This document shows positions 25,237-33,992 of a stretch of DNA of 64,000 nt, piece by piece. Positions within the stretch are counted from its first letter, which is position 1, and each line of letters begins with the position of its first letter. Origin of the DNA: Maricaulis sp017643475 (GTDB taxonomy: Bacteria; Pseudomonadota; Alphaproteobacteria; Caulobacterales; Maricaulaceae); NCBI RefSeq assembly GCF_047123815.1, contig NZ_CP138920.1, positions 2,852,001-2,916,000 on the forward strand, given 5' to 3'. The position numbers and the translations under genes are program-made. The notes below the pieces were generated by a model. The model had not been told where the DNA came from and did no database searches. It worked only from the letters and a program-made list of their open reading frames with translations.

Positions 25237-26682
25237 ATGAAACTTCATTCCCTATTGGCTCTGTGCCTTCTGATAATGCTGGCGGGGTGTGGAAATTCTG
25301 ATGAAGCATTGCCAGATTTGCCGCGGTTTGAATCTGTAGCTGCAGGTGAGGAATTCCCGGCTCAGGTCCCGTCTTCATTCGGGTCGACGCGTGGCTGGTT
25401 GGTGGTCGCGGAGGATCGTACCGATCCTCTATACTCCGAGATCAGATTGCCGGTTGTCATCGTCCACTGTCGAGCACGACGTCACAATGATCCGGTCATA
25501 TATCTTGCCGGCGGGCCGGGTGTATCGGGCCTGAACGCGGCGGCTTACCCGGGCGCTTACCCCTGGCAGCAGGATCGGGATTTCATTGTCCTCGGCCAAC
25601 GCGGCACTCAGGACGCCGTGCCCGCATTAATGTGTCCAGAGTATCGCGCCGCGGTGGGCAACGGGACCGACCTTGTTGATGCAGTCCGAGCGTGTCGACA
25701 CCGGCTGACAGAGGCGGGCATAGGCGTGGAAAATTACCATAGCCTAGCAAGTTCTGACGATCTTGAGGATCTACGCCAAGTGTTGGAGATTGAGGCCTGG
25801 AACCTGTATGCGGGGTCGTACGGCACCTGGTTGGCGCTAACCTATGCGCGTAACTACAGCGAGTCCGTACGGTCGATGGTGCTCGATTCACCTCTGCCGC
25901 CCAATGCCATTTATGACGATGAAAGCGCAGTCAATTTTGAGGCTGCTTTGCGTGCGATTGCATCGGATTGTGCCGGGCAGCCCGCCTGCGATGCGGCCTA
26001 TCCGGAACTGGAGAGCCGCTTTTTCGGTCGCCTAGAGACCGCGACAAGCTCCCCGTTCTTCGTCGAAGCTGTCTCGGCACCTGTGACCGGGGCTGATCTG
26101 GCCGCGCTGGTTCCATTGTCGTCAGGCCGCGATGTCATCGCCGCTCCGGGCATCATGGATGCCAGCGCGAAGATGGAGCCTGTCGTTATCGAAGCGCTCG
26201 GAAGGAGGCAAGAAGCCAGCGATTTCGCCTGGGGGATGCGTTTTTCAGTCTGGTGCAGCGAGGCTCTGCCTTTCAGCGAAAGAAGCCGTCGCCAGCGACC
26301 GGAAGCGACACTTGGCGGCTTTGAGAGCGCGGCGATGAGGCCTGAGCTGTGTGCTGCTTGGGATGTCCCCTCGCTCGGGGTCGAGTTTGTTGATCCGGTC
26401 ACATCTGATGTGCGCGTGTTAATCGTCGCAGGAGAATTTGACCCACTTACACCGCCTGCATGGGGCGAACGCGCCGCTGAAACATTGACCCGCAGCCGTG
26501 TCGTGAGCGTGAGAGGAGAGGCGCATGTGCCGATCCAGCAATGGGGTGGAGATGGATGTGCGATGTCGCTGGTTGGGGCCTTTATCAATGCACCGGTGGC
26601 CACGTTATCGGCTCCAGCGTCGGAGTTTTGTGTTTTTGACCGTGCTGCACCACGATATGTTTTGCAAACCGGACAGGATTGA
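25237..26682 (+). CDS. TAP-like alpha/beta-hydrolase lipoprotein
   Basis: The 481-aa protein starts with a lipoprotein signal (LMLAGC, Cys18). The alpha/beta-hydrolase core runs from about residue 85. Oxyanion-region YLAGGPGVSG is at about 88-97, the nucleophile Ser194 lies in AGSYGT, the likely acid is in GEFDPLTPP, and the histidine is in GEAHVP near the C-terminus, the C-terminal part being TAP-like. Relatives are secreted tripeptidyl or prolyl aminopeptidases. The nucleophile elbow has Ala where the family normally has Gly (GxSYG). It would act in the periplasm or at the outer membrane in peptide breakdown. It sits in the repeat-flanked island downstream of tRNA-fMet; the region before it has lower GC. 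Confidence 0.85.
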   Translation: MKLHSLLALCLLIMLAGCGNSDEALPDLPRFESVAAGEEFPAQVPSSFGSTRGWLVVAEDRTDPLYSEIRLPVVIVHCRARRHNDPVIYLAGGPGVSGLNAAAYPGAYPWQQDRDFIVLGQRGTQDAVPALMCPEYRAAVGNGTDLVDAVRACRHRLTEAGIGVENYHSLASSDDLEDLRQVLEIEAWNLYAGSYGTWLALTYARNYSESVRSMVLDSPLPPNAIYDDESAVNFEAALRAIASDCAGQPACDAAYPELESRFFGRLETATSSPFFVEAVSAPVTGADLAALVPLSSGRDVIAAPGIMDASAKMEPVVIEALGRRQEASDFAWGMRFSVWCSEALPFSERSRRQRPEATLGGFESAAMRPELCAAWDVPSLGVEFVDPVTSDVRVLIVAGEFDPLTPPAWGERAAETLTRSRVVSVRGEAHVPIQQWGGDGCAMSLVGAFINAPVATLSAPASEFCVFDRAAPRYVLQTGQD

Positions 26683-26765
26683 GCCCCTATCGACATGACG
26701 CGCGAAATCATCGAGCTTATAAACTGAGGCTCGCAGGGTGAATTCGGCCCCAGAGTTCAAAAAAC

Positions 26766-26797
26766 AACCCGCTAGGCGCCTGTCTGGCGGGTTTTTT
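26766..26797. terminator. Bidirectional terminator, near-copy of the tRNA-fMet terminator
   Basis: AACCCGC and GCGGGTT with TTTTTT on the plus strand and a run of A before it, so it can serve both the hydrolase and the convergent LysR gene, whose last codons it overlaps. It matches 24486-24521 with about five differences in 38 bases. Confidence 0.75.
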
Positions 26798-27704
26798 GTT
26801 GTCCAAGAGCGCCTCTTGCCGCGTCCCTCATGATCTCTGCCAGGAGTTCTAGCCCGTCGCGAATGGGGGAATTTCGGCGCCAGACAAGGGCGATGTCGCG
26901 GCTAGCTCTTGGGTCTTCGATCGGACGAAAAACGAGACTGTCATCGCGCCGGGCTTCGCATTGCACATAAAGGTCCGGCAGGACGGCGATGCCGGCCCCA
27001 AGGGCGGCCATGTGGCGGATGGCGTCGAGGCTGGTGCCTTCATAATCAGAAGCCACATAGCCGCCAGCGCGATAGGCGAGCTGCTGGACCAGCTTGGTTA
27101 GTCGATGGCCCAGCCCCAGGGTTAAAAAGCCGCGCTCTTTGAGATCATCAAGCTGGACGGGCTGGGACGTGGCGGCGAGGGGGTCTTCCGGCTCCACCGC
27201 GATCCAGAGCCGCTCGCTGAATAGCGTGACGCCTTCACACCCCGGGTGGTCTTCCAGTGTGGAGACTGTCGCGTCGAGCAGGCCCTGTTCCAGCATGCTG
27301 GCGAGACGATCAGTGGCTGCATCATTGATACTGAGGCGGAGCTCGGGAAAGCGGGCGTGAATCGGCTTGGTGCACCGCGGCAGGAGGTAGGGGCCGATTG
27401 TCGGCAGCACGCCCAGGCGGACACGACCAAACAGGCCGGTTTCGCCATGCGCGGCAATCGCCTTGAGATCTTCCATCTGACGCAGGATGTATCGGGCTCT
27501 GCGGATAACCTGTTCCCCGATCGGGGTGGGATAGGCACCGGCGCGGGAGCGTTCAAATAGCGTCGCCCCCAATTGTGTCTCGGCATCGGCGACCTGGGTG
27601 GACAGGCTTGGCTGGGCGACGTTGAGGCGCTCAGCAGCGTCGGAGAACCGGCCCGTATCGGCGATGGCGACGAGGTATTCGAGTTGGCGGAGTGTCGGTT
27701 TCAT
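26772..27704 (-). CDS. LysR-family regulator, OxyR-like
   Basis: The 310-aa protein has the LysR winged helix at residues 1-60 (LRQLEYLVAIADTGRFSDAAERL) and a periplasmic-binding-like effector domain at about 90-300. Overall it resembles OxyR-type activators (ATLFERSRAGAYPTPIGEQV; GLLDATVSTLEDHPGCEG). The peroxide-sensing cysteine of OxyR normally follows GH in DGHC; here that position is arginine (LGLGHRLTK), and I see no second redox cysteine, so peroxide sensing through a disulfide is unlikely. It is transcribed away from the nhaA-sbtA chimeric gene, and LysR genes commonly regulate a divergent neighbour. Target and ligand are unknown. Confidence 0.85.
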   Translation of the reverse strand: MKPTLRQLEYLVAIADTGRFSDAAERLNVAQPSLSTQVADAETQLGATLFERSRAGAYPTPIGEQVIRRARYILRQMEDLKAIAAHGETGLFGRVRLGVLPTIGPYLLPRCTKPIHARFPELRLSINDAATDRLASMLEQGLLDATVSTLEDHPGCEGVTLFSERLWIAVEPEDPLAATSQPVQLDDLKERGFLTLGLGHRLTKLVQQLAYRAGGYVASDYEGTSLDAIRHMAALGAGIAVLPDLYVQCEARRDDSLVFRPIEDPRASRDIALVWRRNSPIRDGLELLAEIMRDAARGALGQQKTRQTGA

Positions 27705-28059
27705 ATAGGCAATAGCTATCTAAAATATACAGAACTTATATTTTATCTAATTCAGAGTCACAACTAACTTCTCCTCATCGACAACGACATGGAGATCTGC
27801 ACGAAGAAACGGCGCCTCCGAATCAGCTTCCAAAGCCTGTCCCTGCACGCTCGGAAGTCGTCACGACTCTCCTCATCCGGACCAGGCGCGCCCGGCCCAC
27901 CCTGTCAGTTTCCGGGCATCTGGCCAAACTTCGCCATTCCGTGTGCCCCGACTCGCACACGCGGCGCAGTCGGCCAGGGATGACGCCCGACCGGCCTCCT
28001 CCGTTCCTGTGTGCCGGTCGGGCGTTTCCTAATTGTAGATCAAGTTAAAGGACCAAGAC
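27705..28059 (+). promoter_or_regulatory. Structured leader upstream of the nhaA-derived gene, possible Li+ riboswitch
   Basis: These 355 bases hold no gene. After an AT-rich stretch (27710-27790), presumably the promoters of the two divergent genes, comes a GC-rich segment with several potential stems. It ends in a perfect 12-bp hairpin, CGCCCGACCGGC (27984-27995) with GCCGGTCGGGCG (28013-28024), followed by TTTCC. Leaders of nhaA in Alphaproteobacteria often carry the nhaA-I or nhaA-II RNA motifs, reported as lithium-sensing riboswitches. The position and the hairpin before the start codon fit, but I cannot confirm the consensus by eye. Confidence 0.4.
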
Positions 28060-29141
28060 ATGACACGTGCGCTGGTGCGTATCGGCGAATTCCTGCGCAT
28101 GGAAAGCGCCGCCGGGATCATCCTCATTTTTGCAGCAGCCTTCGCGCTGATTGCCTCGAACTCGCCGTTTGCGGTGGAGTATGCAGGACTGTTCCAGCAA
28201 TACCTGCAGGTCGGCTTCGGCGAACAGGCGATCAACAAGCCGATCCTGCTTTGGATCAATGATGCCTTGATGGCCATTGGCTTCAAGGGGGGCGTGGAAA
28301 TGGGCGCCGGCGCCAGTTGGGGGGGGCGGCGAGTGTTGTGCTGGCGGGCATTGTCCTGTCAGCCTGTCTGCCGCTGATCTCATTTACGGCGCTCAGAGCA
28401 ACCACCCGGCTGGGCCAGGTTGATGCGGCTGCGGTTGCTGCGCACTACGGCTCGATATCCATTGTGACCTTTATCGCTGCCAGGGATGCCCTGGCGGGAT
28501 TGGGGGAGGCGGCCAGCGGACATATGGTTGCCGTTGCTGCCGCGATGGAAGCGCCAGCCATTCTGACCGGCTTGATCCTGGCGGGCCGCGTTGCCAGCCA
28601 GGCGACCCTGCAACCTGCCGCGCTGAGCGCGGCACCCTCAGCGCCCAGTCGGCCAAATGGAGATCTGGTCAGGGAGTGTCTGACCAATGGATCCATTATG
28701 TTGTTGCTCGGCAGTTTTGTGATCGGCTGGATGACGGGCGAACGAGGCATGAGTTCGGTTGAGCCGTTTGTCTCCGACATTTTCCGCGGCATGCTTTGCC
28801 TATTCCTTCTGGATATGGGGCTGACGGCCGGGCGTGGCCTCGTGAAATCCTGGCGGCAATTGCGTCCTTCGCTTCTGGCCCATGGGCTGATGATGCCGGC
28901 GGTCGGCACGGGCATCGCCCTGCCGGTCGGGCTGGGCCTTGGTCTTTTGGCAGGTGATCTGGCGTTGTTGATGACACTGTGTGCCTCGGCATCTTACATC
29001 GCTGTTCCCGCCGCTTTGCGCATGGCCTTGCCGCAGGCGCAGTTGACGACGCCCTTGACGCTGTCACTGGGGGTGACTTTTCCGTTCAACCTGCTTGTTG
29101 GTATTCCGATCTATATCGCGATAGCGCAGGCGGTGACTTGA
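28060..29141 (+). pseudogene. Chimeric nhaA'-'sbtA gene with a poly-G frameshift
   Basis: The first 72 or so codons are the N-terminus of the Na+/H+ antiporter NhaA (EFLRMESAAGIILIFAAA, then INKPILLWINDALMA). From IGFKGGVE onward the sequence is the sodium-dependent bicarbonate permease SbtA (AIGFKGGVE, AAHYGSISIVTF, MEAPAI, then ALRMALPQA and SLGVTFPFN near the end). The join lies near 28269. Just after it a run of eight G (28319-28326) puts the two parts in different frames: frame 1 stops at 28377, while the SbtA part stays open from 28317 to 29141. One extra G or two fewer would give a 360-aa hybrid of two NhaA helices plus most of SbtA. NhaA's catalytic core is absent, so it is not an antiporter. 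The gene is probably dead, unless slippage in the G run restores it. Confidence 0.8.
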
Positions 29142-29149
29142 TTGCGGAG

Positions 29150-29182
29150 AACCCGCCGGACACTGGTCCGGTGGGTTTTCTT
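29150..29182 (+). terminator. Terminator after the nhaA-sbtA chimera
   Basis: AACCCGCCGGA (29150-29160) pairs with TCCGGTGGGTT (29167-29177), followed by TTCTT. It lies just after the stop of the SbtA-derived frame. Confidence 0.75.
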
Positions 29183-29264
29183 GTCTGCGGCATGCTTTAG
29201 AAACGGGGCAAGCGAATGACAGGTCACAGCCATCTCTTCCCGAACAACCCCGCCTCGACCCTTT

Positions 29265-29909
29265 GTGTATAATCCGCCTGCCGCGGAGACTTTGCCGGTG
29301 CTGTTTGCGGACGAGCACATCCTGGTACTCGACAAGCCCTCGGGATTGTTGACCGTGCCGGGGAGGCCTGCCGAACACGCGGATTGCCTGGAAAGCCGGG
29401 CGCGTGAGGCGTTTCCGGAGGCGCGTATTGTCCACCGGCTCGACATGGATACATCAGGCGTCATTGTCCTGGCTCTAACGGCGCATGCCCACAGGCATAT
29501 CGGCCTGCAATTCGAGAAACGCCAGACCCGCAAGGAATACCAGGCCCTGGTCTGGGGCGAGGTAAACGATGATGTTGGCCGTATCGATCAACCTATCATC
29601 ACTGACTGGCCGAACCGTCCACGCCAGATGGTTGACCATGAACGGGGCCGCTCAGCGGTTACGGACTGGCTGGTGCTGGCGCGAGAAGGGGGAATGACCC
29701 GGGTCAGCCTCAAGCCCCTTACCGGGCGCTCCCACCAATTGCGAGTGCATATGGACTATCTCGGGCACCCGATCCTGGGCGATAATCTTTATGCGCACGA
29801 CCAGGCGTTCCAGGCGCGCGGGCGGCTGTGCCTGCATGCGAAGGAATTGGGCTTTCGCCATCCCGATGGTGGTGAAGAGATGTGTTTTTCCAGCTCGGTA
29901 CCGTTCTAG
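29265..29909 (+). CDS. RluA-family pseudouridine synthase
   Basis: The 214-aa protein isomerises uridine to pseudouridine in RNA. The RluA signature HRLDMDTSG is present with catalytic Asp60. DKPSGLLTVPG (about 23-33) and the C-terminal GRSHQLRVHM segment are also conserved. It lacks an N-terminal S4 domain and has the compact size of RluA itself, which modifies both tRNA U32 and 23S U746, so that is the closest role, although the exact target is inferred. The start is GTG at 29265, with no good ribosome site; other in-frame starts nearby are possible. It converges on thrC. Confidence 0.88.
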   Translation: MYNPPAAETLPVLFADEHILVLDKPSGLLTVPGRPAEHADCLESRAREAFPEARIVHRLDMDTSGVIVLALTAHAHRHIGLQFEKRQTRKEYQALVWGEVNDDVGRIDQPIITDWPNRPRQMVDHERGRSAVTDWLVLAREGGMTRVSLKPLTGRSHQLRVHMDYLGHPILGDNLYAHDQAFQARGRLCLHAKELGFRHPDGGEEMCFSSSVPF

Positions 29910-29916
29910 CCGTCGG

Positions 29917-31188
29917 TCAGCTCGCCAGGGCCGCCTGCAGAGCTGAAAGTTCTGCCGGGATGTCCCGGACCGTCGTCGGTCGTTCCAGCACATTGGCAAG
30001 CGTTTGCGGTGGTGAGATTTTTTGACCGATCAGCGGCTCGACGGTTTCACGGAATTTGTAGGGATGGGCGGTGGCGCCGACAAGCCAGGGGCGCTCTGCA
30101 CGAACACGGTCGCTGATGCGGGTGTGCGCGACCAATGCCGTGGCGGTATGTGGGCAAGCGACATATCCGTGGAGTGTGTGTTCTTCCCGGATTGCCATCT
30201 CGATTTCATTGTCCGTGACACGGACCACCTCAACCGGGGCGTCCGGTTCGAAAGCAGCGAGGCGCTCAAAATTGCTCGGCGCGCCAACATCCATGGCGTT
30301 GGCGAGGGTCGCGACTGAGGCGCGGGCCTTGTACTGGCCATCGGTAAACCAGTCATAGAGGGTGCGGTTGGCGTTCGTTGCGAGGACGATGGGGCCGATG
30401 GGCTCGCCCAGCGCACGTGCAAGGATGGCAGCAAAGGCATTTCCCAGATTGCCGGTCGGGATGACAAGACCCGGTTTCTCACCCGTATCTGCCAGCATCT
30501 GCCTTGCAGCCATCGCCCAATAGCTCATCTGGGGCAGTAGTCGTCCGATGGAAATGGAATTTGCCGACGTCAGACCGAATGTGCGCGACAGGTCCTGATC
30601 CAGAAACGCACGTTTGACCAACGCCTGACAAGCGTCGAAATCTGCATCGACGCGCAGCGCGCGTACAGGTTTGTTCCAGCAACATAACTGGTGTTCCTGG
30701 AAGGGCGAGATACGGCCCTTGGGAAAAAGGATAACTGCGCCGGCATGGGCATTTCCTTGCGCCGCGCATCCAACAGCGCCGCCGGTATCGCCAGAAGTCG
30801 CTGCCAATACGGTAATTGGATCACTAGCATCCGCGATGCGATCAAAGGACCGGAACAGAAACCGCGCGCCGAAATCCTTGAAGGCCCCGGTCGGACCATG
30901 GAAGAGCTCGAGTATATGAGGCCCGCTTTCACCCGGCTGTACGATCGGTACCGGGAAGTTGAAAGCGTCATCACAGATCTGTTCGATCTGTCCTTCCAAG
31001 GCGCTTCCCGTGAAAAAGCTCGGAAGGAGTTCACGTGCGACTTCAGCGACTGAGCCGACGGCTCTCCCCGATCGGATCTGGGGCAAGCCTTCGGGCAGGT
31101 ACAGGCCACCATCCGGGGCGGCACCGGCGCGCAGGGCCTTGTTGGCGGGAACGGAGGGGCTCTCGCCGCGCGTTGAATGAAAGAGCAT
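29917..31188 (-). CDS. thrC: Threonine synthase
   Basis: ThrC converts O-phosphohomoserine to threonine with pyridoxal phosphate. The 423-aa protein has the PLP lysine in GPTGAFKDFG (Lys104), the phosphate-binding-type segment AATSGDTGGA near 129-138 and the C-terminal HTLHGYVACPHTATA region. Length and motifs fit the longer, bacterial class of threonine synthase. It is the last gene of the threonine operon and starts four bases after the thrB stop, so the three genes are surely co-transcribed and share the leader attenuator. Confidence 0.95.
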   Translation of the reverse strand: MLFHSTRGESPSVPANKALRAGAAPDGGLYLPEGLPQIRSGRAVGSVAEVARELLPSFFTGSALEGQIEQICDDAFNFPVPIVQPGESGPHILELFHGPTGAFKDFGARFLFRSFDRIADASDPITVLAATSGDTGGAVGCAAQGNAHAGAVILFPKGRISPFQEHQLCCWNKPVRALRVDADFDACQALVKRAFLDQDLSRTFGLTSANSISIGRLLPQMSYWAMAARQMLADTGEKPGLVIPTGNLGNAFAAILARALGEPIGPIVLATNANRTLYDWFTDGQYKARASVATLANAMDVGAPSNFERLAAFEPDAPVEVVRVTDNEIEMAIREEHTLHGYVACPHTATALVAHTRISDRVRAERPWLVGATAHPYKFRETVEPLIGQKISPPQTLANVLERPTTVRDIPAELSALQAALAS

Positions 31189-31191
31189 GTC

Positions 31192-32154
31192 TCAGGCTCG
31201 CAGGGCTACGGGTTCCGACTCGATGACCAGGCCCCGGGATTTGAGCGGTGCGTTGTAACAATCCGCCTTGCAGCCTGTCTGTTCGAAAGCCTCCGCCATG
31301 CTGGCGCGCACGGCTGCCAGCTTGTTGCTTTCGCACCAAGCGAAAACAGAGGGGCCTGAACCAGAGAACGAGCAGCCGAGCGCGCCAGCATGCATGGCGG
31401 CAATCTTCACCTCCGCCAGCTCCGGCAGGAGTGGCAGGCGTTGCGGTTCGATCAGAATGTCCTTGAGACCGGCCCGGATGAGATCGAGGTCACCAATGGC
31501 ACAACCGGCCACGAAGCTCGCGAGATTGCGGCTGTGCTCGACAGCGATTTGCCGATCAGTCACTGGAGCCAGCAGGTCGCGGGCGTCCTGGGTGTTGATC
31601 TTGCGTTCCGGATGAAAAAGCACACAGCTGAGGCCGTCCGGCAGGGGTAGGGCGCGGATCAGCGGTGGTTCCAGCCTGGCCGCCAGGACCAGCCCGCCAT
31701 GAACGGCGGCCATGACATTGTCCCAGGGCGGCGGGTCTGCCGACACGCGTTCGCCTTGCATGGCGTGCACCAGGATCTCGTCCGGCGAGAAGGGGGAGCC
31801 GAGCAGCGCATTGACAGCACCTGCAGCCGCGACCGCCGATGCCGCGGACCCGCCCATACCGGCGCTAAGAGGGACACCCTTGTGTACATCGAGCCGAAGA
31901 CCGATCGGAGCGCCTGCCGCATCCAGTACAGCTTTCGCAGCGGCGAGCGCGCAGTTTTGCGAGACCTCGCCTGGCAGGGCGTCAACCAGTCCGGTGACCT
32001 GGCCAAGCTCGATCAACCCAGGTTCATCCAAGCGATATGCTTCCACGCTGTCCCGGACCGCGTCGAAGGCGAGGCCGAGGACATCGAAACCGACACCGAC
32101 ATTGCCAATGCTGGCGGGCGCGCTGGCTCGCGCGCTGTTGGAGAGCTGGCTCAT
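31192..32154 (-). CDS. thrB: Homoserine kinase (GHMP type)
   Basis: The 320-aa enzyme phosphorylates homoserine to O-phosphohomoserine. The GHMP-kinase ATP motif PLSAGMGGSAASAVA is at about residues 90-104, the N-terminal substrate segment ASAPASIGNVGVGFD is at 9-23, and GCSFSGSGPSVFAW (motif 3) is near the C-terminus. The start is taken at the ATG overlapping the stop of the upstream gene as ATGA (32151-32154), indicating translational coupling; a longer upstream frame has no homology. It is the middle gene of the threonine operon. Confidence 0.95.
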   Translation of the reverse strand: MSQLSNSARASAPASIGNVGVGFDVLGLAFDAVRDSVEAYRLDEPGLIELGQVTGLVDALPGEVSQNCALAAAKAVLDAAGAPIGLRLDVHKGVPLSAGMGGSAASAVAAAGAVNALLGSPFSPDEILVHAMQGERVSADPPPWDNVMAAVHGGLVLAARLEPPLIRALPLPDGLSCVLFHPERKINTQDARDLLAPVTDRQIAVEHSRNLASFVAGCAIGDLDLIRAGLKDILIEPQRLPLLPELAEVKIAAMHAGALGCSFSGSGPSVFAWCESNKLAAVRASMAEAFEQTGCKADCYNAPLKSRGLVIESEPVALRA

Positions 32155-33935
32155 ATCATCGATTCTTGCGGCATTCGCTGCGCTTGAGAAGCGGTTTTCT
32201 GGCGTGTTCGGGCAGATTTCCGTGTGCAGGCCTGATTGCGCTGAACATCCATCAGGTCGGCAAACATGGCTTCGGCCGTGGGCCAGCGGCCTGCGCCCTT
32301 GCCCTTGATATAGGTTGCGCCCTGGGCGCGGTGGATGAGGAAACCATTGGCTTCGTTGCGCAAGGATGCAAACGGGTGAGAGCGTGGCAAGGCGCGCAAT
32401 TCCACCCGGGCCTCGACGCGGCCTGAATTGTCCGCCGCGCAACGGCCGACCTGTTTGAACACCAGGTCGGCCTCGCGCGCCGCTTCAATGCGCTCGGGGG
32501 AAAGGGCAGAAAGACTTTCTCGCGCGATATCGCGCAGATCGGGCATTACGCCAAAGGCGTGGTGGCAGATGATGGCCAGCTTGTCTGCAGCGTCATCTCC
32601 ATCCAGATCCGTGCTGGGGTCCGCTTCGGCAAACCCAAGTCGCTGGGCTTCAGCAACGGCGTCGGCAAACAGCTCACCGCGGTCGAGAGCGTCGAGGATG
32701 AAGTTGCACGTACCATTCATGACGCCCTCAACGGCGAGCACATCGCTCGTCGGGCCGAGTTCGTCGAGATGTTCCAGGATGGGTGTGCCGCCGCCAACCG
32801 CAGCGGAATAGCGCAGCTCCAGCCCGTTCTCGCGCGCCAGGCCGGAAAGCAGTTCGAGGTCGAGCGCGATAACGGCCTTGTTGGCCGTAACCAGATGACG
32901 GCCTTCGCGCAGGGCGGACTGGCTCAGCGAACGGGCGACACCCGTACCGCCGAGAGCCTCGACGACAATGTCGACATCATCGCGCAAGGCCTCGGCAGGG
33001 TCCTGGGTGAACTTCAGGCGAGCATCGGCGATGGGGGAATGTTTCGCCGGGTCGCGCACCAGGACGGGGGAGAGTTGAAATCTGTTGGGATGTGCCAGCA
33101 AGTGCTGGCACAGGCCCGCGCCAACAGCGCCATGTCCGAGCACGGCGACACGGAGCGGGCGCTCGCTGCGGGCGGCGGCTGGCTTTTCTGCGGAGGCGGC
33201 GATGCGCGTCGCATAGGCCTTGCCAAGCGAGGCGACCTCGACGACGACATCCAGGGCCTTGGCTCGGCTGATCGCCTTGTCCTGGACCAGGCCATGACTG
33301 ACTTTGCGGGCAGCCTCATAGTCCAGTGCGTCAAAACGATGTGCTTCAGGGTTTTTGGCCGGGTCGTCGGAATAGACGCCATCAACATCCTTGATCAGGC
33401 GCGCGCGTTCGGCCCCAAGCCAGTGCGCGAACATGACCGCCGTCAGATCCGTGCCGCCGCGGCCCAGCGTGATCGGGCCATCCTCATCCTCACCGAAGAA
33501 ACCGGGCGCTACGATCACATCGGCCTGGTCAAACCGGGCCAGGACTTTATCGCGATTGAGGCCGGAGAGATTGGCATCCAGCGGATCACCGGAAGCGACC
33601 AGATCCATTTCATGCGGATCAAGCACAGCTACAGGGACGCCGGAGCGTTCCAGCGCCAACCCCATCAGCGCCGCGGATTTCAGTTCCCCGCAACGGACCA
33701 GGCGGGCCAGCACGCGATCGCTGGAGCCCTGGCCCACCTGGTCACCCATGGCAAACAGGGCATCGGTTTCGCCGTCGAGCGCCGAGACCACGGCAACAAC
33801 CTTCTCCCCAGTGCGCGTGTGACGATAGATCTCGTGAGCGACACGGGCGTAATCGTCTGCATTGCGCAGGACCGAGCTGCCGAACTTCAGGACGCTGAAG
33901 CGGTGGGCCTGGCTGGAAGGTTGATACTGGGTCAC
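32151..33935 (-). CDS. thrA: Bifunctional aspartate kinase-homoserine dehydrogenase without ACT domains
   Basis: The 594-aa protein joins an aspartate kinase (about residues 12-240; KFGSSV, GRGGTDLTA, IKDVDGVYSDDP) to a homoserine dehydrogenase (about 261-565; NAD motif VLGHGAVGAG, then VVEALGG, ANKAVIA, and GVMNGTCNFIL). It therefore covers the first and third steps from aspartate to threonine. E. coli ThrA is about 820 aa because two ACT domains sit between kinase and dehydrogenase and bind threonine; here the linker is only about 20 residues, so that feedback site is missing. The kinase signature is also one residue short (KFGSSV, usually KFGGTSV). The tail after about 565 is basic and unconserved. 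It leads the thr operon behind the attenuator. Confidence 0.92.
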   Translation of the reverse strand: MTQYQPSSQAHRFSVLKFGSSVLRNADDYARVAHEIYRHTRTGEKVVAVVSALDGETDALFAMGDQVGQGSSDRVLARLVRCGELKSAALMGLALERSGVPVAVLDPHEMDLVASGDPLDANLSGLNRDKVLARFDQADVIVAPGFFGEDEDGPITLGRGGTDLTAVMFAHWLGAERARLIKDVDGVYSDDPAKNPEAHRFDALDYEAARKVSHGLVQDKAISRAKALDVVVEVASLGKAYATRIAASAEKPAAARSERPLRVAVLGHGAVGAGLCQHLLAHPNRFQLSPVLVRDPAKHSPIADARLKFTQDPAEALRDDVDIVVEALGGTGVARSLSQSALREGRHLVTANKAVIALDLELLSGLARENGLELRYSAAVGGGTPILEHLDELGPTSDVLAVEGVMNGTCNFILDALDRGELFADAVAEAQRLGFAEADPSTDLDGDDAADKLAIICHHAFGVMPDLRDIARESLSALSPERIEAAREADLVFKQVGRCAADNSGRVEARVELRALPRSHPFASLRNEANGFLIHRAQGATYIKGKGAGRWPTAEAMFADLMDVQRNQACTRKSARTRQKTASQAQRMPQESMI

Positions 33936-33992
33936 GGTTTTGATCCTCGGGGTTTGTTGGGTCTGATCGCTGGGGTGGGGAGTTCGGGTAAG

